Positions 1-6,299 of a DNA stretch of 6,299 nt are shown piece after piece. Both the position numbers and the translations under genes were made by a program. Source of the DNA: Actinobacteria bacterium 13_2_20CM_68_14 (GTDB lineage: Bacteria; Actinomycetota; Thermoleophilia; Gaiellales; Gaiellaceae); the NCBI GenBank assembly GCA_001914705.1, contig MNDB01000016.1:1-6299 (forward strand), in the 5' to 3' direction. Under the pieces are notes generated by a model, which saw only the letters and a program-made list of their open reading frames with translations, had not been told where the DNA came from and searched no databases. Position 1 is the first letter of the stretch. Each line of letters opens with the position of its first letter.

Positions 1-2
1 GC

Positions 3-872
3 GTGGCGGCACGGGCCTCACGCGCCCCGCTCGAGGCGGCCGCGGAGGATCACGTGATTCCGGAACTCACGCGACTCACCGACCGCGCGCTCGCTGGGCC
101 GCTGCCCGAAGAGCTCGCCCAGTCGGTGATCGAGCACCACGTGCTCGAGCGAATCGTCGGCGAGCTCGCGGCGAGCGGAGAGCTCGACCGGCTTGTCGCC
201 AGCGCTCTGGGCAGCCCGCGGACGATGGAGTTGACCGACCGGATCGTCCGCAGCGACGAGTTCCGCGGCGCGCTTCGTCAGATCGTGGCGAGCCCCGAAT
301 TACGGGCGGCCTTGACGGAGCAGACGGCTGGGATCTTCGACGAGCTGATCGCCGAGCTCCGCCGGGGCGCAGTCGGCATGGACGACAGGGTCGAGCACGC
401 GATCCGGCGGCCCCCTCGCGCCACCGGCAACGTCTATGCCGGCATCGTCAGCCGCTCGGTCGCCTTCGCAGTCGACCTGTTTCTGATCGTCGCCATCTTC
501 ACCGTCCTCTCGGGCTTCGGAGCGTTGATCACTTCGCTGGTCGGGACGCTGCGACCGACCTGGCTCGTTGACGTTCTGCTGGGCGCCGGCGGGGCGATCG
601 TCGCAGCGGGCTACCTGATCCTCTTCTGGAGCGGCGCAGGGCGCACTCCGGGGATGTCCCTGCTCCGCGTTCGCGTGCGAGGGCCCGACGGCGGCCCACC
701 GTCGGTCGCCCGCGCGGTCGTGCGCACGTTCGGGACCTGGCTCGCGATCGTGCCGTTGTTCGCCGGGTACTTGCCCGTGCCCTTCGATCGGCGCAGGCGC
801 GGCCTACCCGACTACCTGGCCGGGACCGAGGTCGTCTACGACGACCGGCGGACTACGCCGGCGTCGGGTTGA
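3..872 (+). CDS. RDD-family membrane protein with helical N-terminal repeat domain
   Basis: This 289-residue frame is open from the window edge. The first visible start is GTG at 3-5, but the gene may begin further upstream, so treat the 5' end as uncertain. Residues 1-135 are soluble, charged and helical, with a 13-residue repeat. Residues 145-278 form an RDD domain: R151 and D158 sit in the SRSVAFAVD segment at the head of the first hydrophobic helix (about 155-178). Further hydrophobic helices lie at about 187-209 and 240-258. The GRTPGMSLLRVRV segment (213-225) matches the family's conserved G-x-T-x-G-x-x-L loop. The closing RRRGLPDYLAGTEVVY (264-279) carries the last conserved Asp and the D-x-x-A-G-T signature. 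RDD proteins are poorly understood membrane proteins, some linked to ion or solute transport; no substrate can be read here. The gene converges on the cyd cluster and overlaps the last 20 bases of the opposing ORF, so it is not part of that operon. The RDD call is firm; the function is unknown. Confidence 0.85.
   Translation: MAARASRAPLEAAAEDHVIPELTRLTDRALAGPLPEELAQSVIEHHVLERIVGELAASGELDRLVASALGSPRTMELTDRIVRSDEFRGALRQIVASPELRAALTEQTAGIFDELIAELRRGAVGMDDRVEHAIRRPPRATGNVYAGIVSRSVAFAVDLFLIVAIFTVLSGFGALITSLVGTLRPTWLVDVLLGAGGAIVAAGYLILFWSGAGRTPGMSLLRVRVRGPDGGPPSVARAVVRTFGTWLAIVPLFAGYLPVPFDRRRRGLPDYLAGTEVVYDDRRTTPASG
174..329 (+). repeat. Four tandem 13-residue helical repeats in the RDD protein
   Basis: Within the RDD protein, serines at residues 58, 71, 84 and 97 are spaced exactly 13 apart. 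Each opens a similar unit: SGELDRLVASALG, SPRTMELTDRIVR, SDEFRGALRQIVA and SPELRAALTEQTA. The shared pattern is S-x-x-hydrophobic followed by an amphipathic helix. Weaker units without the serine flank the block: residues 45-57 (HHVLERIVGELAA) and 110-122 (GIFDELIAELRRG). The similarity is at protein level (39-nt period) and the DNA copies have diverged. Seen directly in the sequence; no function is assigned. Confidence 0.6.
845..861. terminator. Hairpin at the convergent gene ends, possible bidirectional terminator
   Basis: A perfect 6-bp inverted repeat, CCGGCG (845-850) and CGCCGG (856-861), encloses a 5-nt loop. The loop contains the TAG stop (855-853) of the minus-strand ORF, and the hairpin lies 9 nt before the TGA (870-872) of the RDD gene. 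Its place between two convergent genes suits a shared terminator. Neither side has a T-run, so it would be a non-canonical terminator at best, and GC-rich DNA gives such hairpins by chance. Confidence 0.25.
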
Positions 873-1199
873 GGGCTGCCGAGAGCTTCTCGATCGCCGC
901 CCGCTCGGCGTCGCTGACATCCGCCCCGTGCTCCTTGTGGGCCTCCGCCACTCGTTCGGCGACCTGCATGACGAACTTCTTGTAACCCGCGACCTCGCCC
1001 GGTGTGGCCTTCTGCTCGAGCAGGGCGACCGCTTCGGTGAGGTGCTGCAGGCCCGCGCCTCGGTGTACTCCTTGGCCATCGCCCACGACTCGCGGAACAT
1101 TCCGCCCTTCTCCGCCGTTAGCGTGACCATCCCTGCCGCAGTCGGGCCTTCACGCACGAGATCCCATTCCTCTGGGGTGAAGTCTGCTTTGCCGGTCAT
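853..1199 (-). pseudogene. Small soluble helical ORF coupled to cydC, frameshifted as read
   Basis: The ATG at 1199-1197 overlaps the cydC stop (ATGA) and has a strong Shine-Dalgarno (GGAAGGAG, 1212-1205). The first 49 codons run from MTGKADFTPEEWDLV to AMAKEYTEAR. Past about 1055 that frame turns into Arg/Ser-rich sequence and stops only at 804, deep inside the opposing RDD gene. The natural continuation is in the next frame from 1053: GLQHLTEAVALLEQKATPGE onward, through VSDAERAAIEKLSAAL, to TAG at 855-853 (66 codons). One missing base in the G-run at 1054-1052 would join them into about 115 residues; a larger deletion of 3n+1 bases is also possible. The joined protein is charged and helical, with no signal peptide or membrane segment. 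I have a loose recollection of actinobacterial proteins of unknown function with an FTPEEW start and a similar Ala/Glu-rich end, perhaps with a longer middle. Its role is unknown; position suggests a link to cytochrome bd. It could be a decaying gene or an assembly error. Confidence 0.6.
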
Positions 1200-2860
1200 T
1201 GCGTCTCCTTCCGGTCGATTGTCGATTCCATCACAACGACCTCGTCGACGAGGTCGAGGCCTTCGGGACGGTGGGTGATCAGCAACACACAGCGGTCACT
1301 GACCGCCGCGAAGACATCCTCGAGCAGCTCCTCCGCCGTGGGAGGGTCGAGGTGCGCGGTGGGCTCGTCGAGCACGAGAACCGGCGCCTCCGCGAGCAGC
1401 GCGCGGGCGAGAGTGATTCGCTGGCGCTGGCCGCCCGAGAGCTCGCACCCCTCCTCGCCCACGAGGGTGTCGAGGCCGTTCGGCAGCGAACGCACCCACT
1501 CTCCGATCCGCGCCGCGTCGAGCGCCTGCTCGACCTCGCCGTCGCTCACCCCGGGCCGGCCGAGCCGAAGATTCTCGCGGATGCTCGTCGAGAAGAGGTG
1601 CGCGTCCTGCCCGGCCACGGCGACGGTCCGGCGAACGTCCTCCTGCCGGTACTCGCGCAGGTCCCTCCCGCCGAGGGTGACGCGTCCCTCCTCCGGATCG
1701 AGGAACCGAAGGAGCAGGTTCGTGACAGTGCTCTTTCCCGCGCCGCTAGGACCGAGGAGCGCGATTCGGCGCCCGGGCTCGAGCCGGAAGCTAAGGCGGT
1801 CAAGCGCCGGGGGCTCGCCGGGTGCGTAGCGTGCGCGAACGTTCTCGAGCGCGACGACAAAGGGCCTCGACGGCAACGGCAACGGCTCCTCCGGATCGGC
1901 GATCGCGGGCTCTTGGCCTGTCAGCTCGAGGACCCTTCGCCCGGCTGCGAGGGTCGCGGCGAGCTCTCGTGCCGCCTCGGGAAGGGGCTGAACCGCCTCG
2001 AAGGCGGCCAGCGCGAGCAGTGTCAGCAGCGCGATCGTCACCCGGTCGAGATCGCCGGCCGAATGCGCGGAAACGGCAACCGCGAGCACTCCGGCGACCG
2101 TGGCGCCGGCGACGACCAACCCGAGTCCCTCGCCGGCACCGTCTCCGAACGCGGCGCGCCTCGCGTGGCGAACGAGCCTGTCGTCGGTGACGCGGAGCCG
2201 GCCTAGGAAGTCGTCTCCGCGCCCGAAGGCGACGAGCTCCGCGCTGCCGGAGACGGCTTCGACCAGCTGCGCCGAGAGCTGCCCGCGTGCGGCCGGCTTG
2301 CCGCCGCTCCGCCGTGAGAGTCCCGCGGCGAGCGCCGGAACGATCAGCCCGCCGACGAGCAGGCCTAGACCGAGGACGAGGCCTGCCGCCGGCAAGAATG
2401 CCGCGGCGACGGCGACGGATGCCGCCCCCGCGAAAATCGCGACGAGCGGCGGCCCGATGCCTCGGAGATGGAGGTTCTGAAGCGAGTCGACGTCGGCGAC
2501 GAGCCGCGACAGCAGGTCTCCGCGCCGATGGCCCTCGAGCTGGCCCGGCGCTAGCGGTTCGATCCGGTCGTAGGCGCGGCGGCGAGCGCCGGCGAGGAAC
2601 CGAAAGGCGAGGTCGTGCGAGCTGAGGCGGTCGAAGTAGCGCGCAATCGGCCGGGCTATGCCGAAGAAGCGAACGCCGACGATCGCCGCCGTGAGCGAGA
2701 GGATCGCCGGACGCTCCGCCGCCCTCGAGATCAGATATCCGGCCGTGGCCATCAAGCCGACTCCGAAGACGATCGTCGTTGATCCGAGCGCGACGGTAAG
2801 CGCGACACGTGAGCGCGGGGCCTCGCCGAGCGCCAGTAGGGCGCGGAGCGTCCGGGTCAC
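1196..2860 (-). CDS. cydC: Cytochrome bd assembly ABC transporter subunit CydC
   Basis: This intact 554-residue protein is the CydC half of the CydDC heterodimeric ABC exporter in the inner membrane. In E. coli CydDC is required to assemble cytochrome bd; thiol export and haem binding have been proposed as its activity. Residues 1-310 are the transmembrane domain, with hydrophobic helices at about 20-45, 50-68, 137-157, 159-180, 245-265 and 273-290. It includes the CydC-like VGVRFFGIARPIARYFDRL stretch (61-79). The nucleotide-binding domain has Walker A GPSGAGKST (370-378), Q-loop AGQD (416-419), signature LSGGQ (474-478), Walker B VLVLDEP (494-500) and the switch His530. The length is normal for the family. 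The GTG start (2860-2858) overlaps the cydD stop as GTGA, and the TGA (1198-1196) overlaps the next ORF as ATGA. CydC and CydD are similar; the assignment rests on second place in the pair, the canonical LSGGQ and the N-terminal sequence. Confidence 0.93.
   Translation of the reverse strand: MTRTLRALLALGEAPRSRVALTVALGSTTIVFGVGLMATAGYLISRAAERPAILSLTAAIVGVRFFGIARPIARYFDRLSSHDLAFRFLAGARRRAYDRIEPLAPGQLEGHRRGDLLSRLVADVDSLQNLHLRGIGPPLVAIFAGAASVAVAAAFLPAAGLVLGLGLLVGGLIVPALAAGLSRRSGGKPAARGQLSAQLVEAVSGSAELVAFGRGDDFLGRLRVTDDRLVRHARRAAFGDGAGEGLGLVVAGATVAGVLAVAVSAHSAGDLDRVTIALLTLLALAAFEAVQPLPEAARELAATLAAGRRVLELTGQEPAIADPEEPLPLPSRPFVVALENVRARYAPGEPPALDRLSFRLEPGRRIALLGPSGAGKSTVTNLLLRFLDPEEGRVTLGGRDLREYRQEDVRRTVAVAGQDAHLFSTSIRENLRLGRPGVSDGEVEQALDAARIGEWVRSLPNGLDTLVGEEGCELSGGQRQRITLARALLAEAPVLVLDEPTAHLDPPTAEELLEDVFAAVSDRCVLLITHRPEGLDLVDEVVVMESTIDRKETQ
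1205..1212 (-). promoter_or_regulatory. Shine-Dalgarno of the small ORF, inside the cydC 3' end
   Basis: On the minus strand GGAAGGAG (1212-1205) lies 5 nt before the ATG at 1199. It is the best ribosome-binding site in the window. The cydB, cydD and cydC starts have only weak purine stretches and probably rely on coupling from the gene before. This site supports the ATG at 1199 as a real start even though the ORF is later frameshifted. Confidence 0.65.
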
Positions 2861-4450
2861 GCTGCTTCGTTCCGGATCAGGGCGGTTCCACCGGTGTCGA
2901 GGTACACGACCCGGTCGGCGCGCCGCACGAGCTCAGGCCGGTGCGCGATCATCAGCACCGTTCGGCCGGCCCGCAGCCGCTCGATCGCCTCGGCCACGAC
3001 GTCCGCGCTCGTGCGGTCGAGATCGGCGGTCGGCTCGTCGAGGATGACCAACGGTGCGTCCCGCAGGAACGCGCGGGCGAGCGCGATCCGGCGGCGCTCG
3101 CCGGTCGAAAGCGGTCGGCCTCCGTCGCCGACCACCGTCTCATAGCCGAGCGGCAGGGCACGGATGAAGCGGTCGGCGCCTGCGAGCATGGCCGCGTCGC
3201 GGGTGCGCTGGTCGGACGCTTTCGGAGCGCCGAGCCGGATGTTGCCGGCGATCGTGCCCCGGAAAATCGTCGGCCGCTGAGGCACCCAGGCAATCTGCCG
3301 CCGCCAGACGTCGAGCCTGCAGTCCGAGAGGTTCAGGCCGCCGACGGTGATGCAGCCCTCGGTGGGCTCGGCGAAGCCCAGCAGCAGCATGGCGACCGTG
3401 CTCTTACCCACGCCGCTCGGGCCAACCAGCGCGACCGTCTCGCCCGGCAGGAGGTCGAGATCGAGCCGATCGAGGACGAGGCGCGGTCGCGATGGATATG
3501 CGAATGAGACAGCCTCGAGCCGTACGGGCGCTTCGGCCGGGCTAAACGGCACCAGCCTCCCGGACCGGGCGGCGGAGGCGGGCGCCTCGAGCTGTGCCAG
3601 CATCCGCTCCGCAACGGCGACGCCGTCGGCGCTCGCATGGAACTGGGCGCCGAGCCGTCGAAGCGGCGCGTACAGCTCGGGCGCGAGGATCAGCACCGTC
3701 AGCCCTGCCTGCAGCCCGATGCCGCCGGAAGCTGACGCGAAGGGTGCCCATCGCCGCGCGTCGGTAGCGCTCGCCGACGTCCGAGATCACAGCCGCCTGC
3801 GCACGGCTGCGATTGAAGGCGCGCAGGGTCGGCAGCCCGCGTGCGACATCGAGGAAGTGGGTCGAGAGCAGGCGAAGCGCGAGCCAGCGCTCGCGCGTGC
3901 GCTCGCTCGTGTAGCGACCGATCAGCCACATGAACAGGGGCACAAGCGGGAGCGTGATCAGCAGCAGCAGGGCCGAGCCCACGTCGATCGTGGCAACCCA
4001 TGCGAGCACGACGAACGGGACGACCGCGGCGAGCACGACCTGGGGCAGGTACCTGCCGAAGTACGCCTCGAGCCCGTCGACGCCCTGAACAGCCGTCGCG
4101 GCGATCTCGCCGGCCTCCACCCCGTCCAGCCCGGCCGGCTGTGTGCGCAGGCGTCTCTCCACGAGCGCGAGGCGAAGCTCGGACAGGACTGTCCATGCCG
4201 CTCGGCGCCCCGCGACCTCGAAACCCCAGGCAATCGCTCCGCGACCGGCGAACGTCACAGCGAGCACACCGAGCTCGACCGCGACGGCGCGAAGCGGCGC
4301 CCCGTCGAAGGCCCGCGTCACGATCCGGGCGATCAACGTCGCCTGGACGACCACGAGCACCGCCCCGACGAGCCCGAGCGCCGAGTCGAGGATCAGCAGG
4401 CGACGAGCCGCCCGGGCGCGGGCAAGGAGGCGCTGGTCGAGCAGGCGCAC
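2857..4450 (-). pseudogene. cydD: Cytochrome bd assembly ABC transporter subunit CydD, disrupted by an internal deletion
   Basis: This is the partner of CydC in the exporter needed for cytochrome bd maturation. The start is GTG at 4450-4448, sharing its G with the cydB TAG; the opening MRLLDQRLLARARAARR is typical of CydD. The first 241 codons (to 3728) are clean and encode membrane helices 1-4 (about 18-40, 52-74, 136-155, 157-177), ending at MGTLRVSF. The frame then runs on for 61 unrelated residues to TAG at 3544-3542. From 3726 another frame gives GGIGLQAGLTVLILAPELY (helix 6) and a complete ATPase domain: Walker A GPSGVGKST, Q-loop WVPQ, signature LSTGE, Walker B LVILDEP and switch His in IAHRPEL, ending in TGA at 2859-2857 (289 codons). 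Compared with family architecture, helix 5 and its flanks, about 27 residues, are absent at the join. So this is not a one-base slip but a loss of roughly 80 nt (3n+2). As read, the gene cannot make a working exporter half. Whether this is real decay or an assembly fault cannot be told here. Confidence 0.9.
3726..3730 (-). other. Deletion and frameshift junction in cydD
   Basis: On the minus strand the last good codon of the N-terminal frame is TTC (3730-3728). One orphan C follows at 3727, then the C-terminal frame resumes with GGC at 3726-3724. The one leftover base implies a missing length of 3n+2; about 80 nt fits the usual spacing between the MGTLRVSF and GLQAGL segments of CydD. I see no long repeat at the join, but the removed sequence is not available for comparison. 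Confidence 0.75.
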
Positions 4451-5508
4451 TAGGCGGGGCCTGGACCGGCCGTGGGTTGCGCGGCCGCGTCGCCCGGCAA
4501 CCGGACCTGCTGGCCGCCAACGCGGGCGCGAAAGACGTAGTACGACCAAGTCTGGTAGAGGAGGACGAGCGGCATCAGCACCAAAGCCACGACCGTCAGC
4601 ACGACCAGCGTGTAGTGCACGGAGGCCGCGTTCGAGACCGAGAGGCTGTTGCCGAAGCTCGAGCTCGACACCATGACGCGCGGGTAAAGGCCCGTAAAGA
4701 GCGTCGCGACCGCTGCGAGCGTGCCGAGGGCCGTCATCACGAACGCAAAGCCGCTTCGGCCTGTGTAGACGAAGAAGCCGGCGAGCGCGAAGGCGCCGAT
4801 TGCGATCACGGCCGGAAGGACCGGCGGGAAGACGCCCTTGTGGTTTTGGTCGACGGCCACGACAACCGTCCAGATCAGGAACGCGGCGCCGACGGCGATT
4901 GCCGGTACGCCGAGGGTCCGCGCTGCGCGCCGCGCCCGTCCCAACAGATCGCCGGAAGTCCGCAGCGTCAGGTAGCTCGCACCATGAAAGGCAAACAGGA
5001 GCACGAAGGCGATGCCGGCCAACACCGTGTAGACGCTGAAGAGATCCCAGAAGGTGCCGGTGTAGTTGCCCTCGGAGTCGATCGGGACGCCGTGGATCAG
5101 GTTGGCGAGAGCGATCCCCCAGATGAGCGCAATCCCCGTGCTCCCGGCGGCGTTCGCCCACATCCAGACGCGGCGCCAGCGCGCGCTGTCGCTCTTGTCG
5201 CGCCACTCGAACGAGACGACGCGGACGATCAGCAGGAAGAGAACGAGCAACAGCGCGAGATAGAAGCCGGAGAACATCGTTGCGTACCAGGAGGGGAAGG
5301 CCGCGAAGGTTGCGGCGCCGGCCACGACGAGCCAGACCTCGTTGCCGTCCCAGACCGGGCCGATCGAGCGGAACATCTCGCCGCGCTCCTCCTCGTCGCG
5401 GGGCAGGAACGGCAGCAGAATCCCGACACCGAAGTCAAATCCCTCGAGCACGAAGTAGCCGCCCCAGAAGACCGCGATCAGGCAAAACCAGAGGATCTGG
5501 AGGGTCAT
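4450..5508 (-). CDS. cydB: Cytochrome bd ubiquinol/menaquinol oxidase subunit II (CydB)
   Basis: This is a complete 352-residue integral membrane subunit of cytochrome bd oxidase. The complex oxidises quinol and reduces oxygen to water without pumping protons; CydB is the structural partner of the haem-bearing CydA. The family hallmarks are near the N-terminus: EGFDFGVG (22-29, with D25) and GPVWDGNEVWL (50-60, with D54), corresponding to the conserved acidic residues of E. coli CydB linked to a proton path. About eight or nine hydrophobic helices follow, with the family's WRRVW segment near 110, a conserved GVP loop near 140 and the LYPRVMVSS stretch near 275. The tail after about 325 is hydrophilic and Ala/Pro/Gly-rich. 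ATG at 5508-5506 begins 1 nt after the cydA TGA, with only a weak upstream GGTGG. The TAG at 4452-4450 overlaps the cydD GTG by one base. The reading is intact from end to end. Confidence 0.97.
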   Translation of the reverse strand: MTLQILWFCLIAVFWGGYFVLEGFDFGVGILLPFLPRDEEERGEMFRSIGPVWDGNEVWLVVAGAATFAAFPSWYATMFSGFYLALLLVLFLLIVRVVSFEWRDKSDSARWRRVWMWANAAGSTGIALIWGIALANLIHGVPIDSEGNYTGTFWDLFSVYTVLAGIAFVLLFAFHGASYLTLRTSGDLLGRARRAARTLGVPAIAVGAAFLIWTVVVAVDQNHKGVFPPVLPAVIAIGAFALAGFFVYTGRSGFAFVMTALGTLAAVATLFTGLYPRVMVSSSSFGNSLSVSNAASVHYTLVVLTVVALVLMPLVLLYQTWSYYVFRARVGGQQVRLPGDAAAQPTAGPGPA

Positions 5509-5509
5509 C

Positions 5510-6299
5510 TCAGTAGGTCACCACCGGCACAGGCAACTCGGCGTCCGGCACGGGCCGATCCGGCCGCGCATAGCGGCGCATGAGCACGAAGTCGACGATG
5601 CCGGGGAGGAGGTAGAGGCCGATGAAGACCGCGAGGCTGAGGGCGAGCCATGTGGTGCCGACGTTCGGCGAGTTCGCCTGCGAGGTTCTCAGCAGGCCTT
5701 GGACGATCCACGGCTGCCGCCCAAGCTCCGTCAGCAGCCAGCCGGCTAGCGCTGCGAGGAACGGGAAGGCGATCGAAACCACCGCCGTCCAGAGGAACCA
5801 GCGTGTCCGCTCGAGCCGCCCGCGCCAGAAGAGGAACGAGCCCACCGCAGCGACGAGGAAGACGAGCGTGCCGAGGTAGGCCATGGCGCGCATCGACCAG
5901 TAGATGGCCTCGACCGGCGGGATGTAGTTCCCCGGGCCGTACTGCGCCGCTTCCTGCTTCTGCAGCTCGTTGATCCCCACGACCTTGCCGTTGAACGAGC
6001 CGTCCGCGAGGAAGGAAAGCAACCTCGGCACTTCGATCGAGAACGAGGGCTTCTCGTCGCTCTGCGTGAAGCCGCCGATCTGGAAGAGCGAGAACGACGC
6101 TGGCTGCTCCGTGTCCCACAGCGCCTCGGTCGCGGAGATCTTCATCGGCTGGTGCTTGGTCGTATAGATGCCGAAGTGACTGCCGAACCAGAGATTTACC
6201 GCCGCAACGGGCAACAGAACGATCAGAGCGAGCTTCGCCGCGCGCCGAAAGAGCTCGACGTCGCGGCCGCGGACGAGGTGCCAGCACGAGACTCCGAAA
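5510..6299 (-). CDS. cydA: Cytochrome bd oxidase subunit I (CydA), C-terminal part
   Basis: The frame is open to the window edge and gives the last 262 residues of CydA; the start, promoter and N-terminal haem ligands lie outside. CydA holds haems b558, b595 and d and the quinol site. The visible part begins with FGVSCWHLVRGRDVELFRR (cytoplasmic loop), then a membrane helix. The Q-loop follows, with QPMKISATEALWDTEQPASF: its Lys and Glu, five apart, match K252 and E257 of E. coli, implicated in quinol oxidation. The Q-loop is short, lacking the roughly 60-residue insert of the E. coli type. The Met in SMRAMAYLG (codon 5884-5882) aligns with the b558 ligand M393. GRQPW (visible residues 193-197) is the strongest family signature, after a hydrophobic helix and before the last one. 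A TTG at 6214 is an internal Leu codon, not a start, since homology continues upstream of it. The TGA is at 5512-5510. Confidence 0.96.
   Translation of the reverse strand, partial: FGVSCWHLVRGRDVELFRRAAKLALIVLLPVAAVNLWFGSHFGIYTTKHQPMKISATEALWDTEQPASFSLFQIGGFTQSDEKPSFSIEVPRLLSFLADGSFNGKVVGINELQKQEAAQYGPGNYIPPVEAIYWSMRAMAYLGTLVFLVAAVGSFLFWRGRLERTRWFLWTAVVSIAFPFLAALAGWLLTELGRQPWIVQGLLRTSQANSPNVGTTWLALSLAVFIGLYLLPGIVDFVLMRRYARPDRPVPDAELPVPVVTY

Noticed and set aside
1045..1065. Programmed -1 frameshifting in the small ORF
   Set aside because: The codons around the break (GCG CGG GCC TGC) do not form an X-XXY-YYZ slippery heptamer.
1199..2206. Plus-strand open frame (about 335 codons) opposite the cydC ATPase domain
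   Set aside because: A shadow of cydC: the third-position bias fits the minus-strand gene, which has all the ABC motifs.
1045..3714. CTGCAG hexamer next to both frame breaks (1045-1050 and 3709-3714) as a deletion hotspot
   Set aside because: The same hexamer occurs inside intact cydD sequence (3317-3322 area), and the distances to the breaks differ (adjacent versus about 13 nt). It is probably a coincidence of Leu-Gln codons.
3720..3735. Programmed +1 frameshifting as an explanation for cydD
   Set aside because: A +1 shift at TTC-C would join the frames, but the product would still lack helix 5, so it would not restore a CydD fold. No known stimulatory site is apparent.
3347..4453. Plus-strand open frame (about 368 codons) antisense to cydD
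   Set aside because: Low-complexity charged composition and no recognisable motif. The minus strand carries CydD helices 1-4 and Walker A in this region.
4000..5583. Long plus-strand open frame (about 527 codons) antisense to cydB and the front of cydD
   Set aside because: It is rich in Arg, Glu, Asp and Gln with no domain or hydrophobic core, as expected of a mirror frame of a GC-rich membrane-protein gene. The opposite strand encodes unmistakable CydB.
5510..6214. A separate gene starting at TTG 6214
   Set aside because: The same frame continues upstream to the window edge with clear CydA sequence (FGVSCWHLVRGRDVELF), so the TTG is an internal Leu codon.

Overview
The window is chromosomal DNA from a high-GC bacterium. 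GC is about two thirds by eye, with strong G/C preference at third codon positions. The gene order cydA-cydB-cydD-cydC, a short CydA Q-loop and GTG starts point to an actinobacterium. A deep-branching soil lineage such as Thermoleophilia is my best guess, but that is inference, not something the sequence proves.

Layout. On the plus strand, positions 3-872 encode an RDD-family membrane protein with a helical N-terminal domain built on a strict 13-residue repeat. Everything else lies on the minus strand, reading from the right edge leftwards: cydA (3' part only), cydB, cydD, cydC and a small soluble ORF. The RDD gene and the small ORF converge and overlap by 20 bp around a short perfect hairpin. 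No stretch above 100 bases lacks a gene. There are no RNA genes, mobile elements or CRISPR repeats that I can see.

How the genes work together. CydA and CydB form the quinol-oxidising, oxygen-reducing cytochrome bd terminal oxidase. CydD and CydC form the heterodimeric ABC exporter needed for its assembly. The minus-strand genes are packed without gaps: 1 nt between cydA and cydB, a 1-nt overlap TAGTG between cydB and cydD, a 4-nt overlap GTGA between cydD and cydC, and a 4-nt overlap ATGA between cydC and the small ORF. This indicates one translationally coupled transcript whose promoter lies upstream of cydA, outside the window.

What is odd. cydD is broken as read: after codon 241 the frame changes, and the sequence that should encode transmembrane helix 5 (about 27 residues, roughly 80 nt) is missing, while the rest of the gene is intact in another frame. 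The small ORF behind cydC also needs a frame change in its middle. Either this copy of the operon is decaying or the assembly lost bases at two places. cydA (as far as seen), cydB and cydC look intact. The content is otherwise a recognisable respiratory operon; I do not see a wholly new system. The most open items are the coupled fifth ORF and the repeat domain of the RDD protein.
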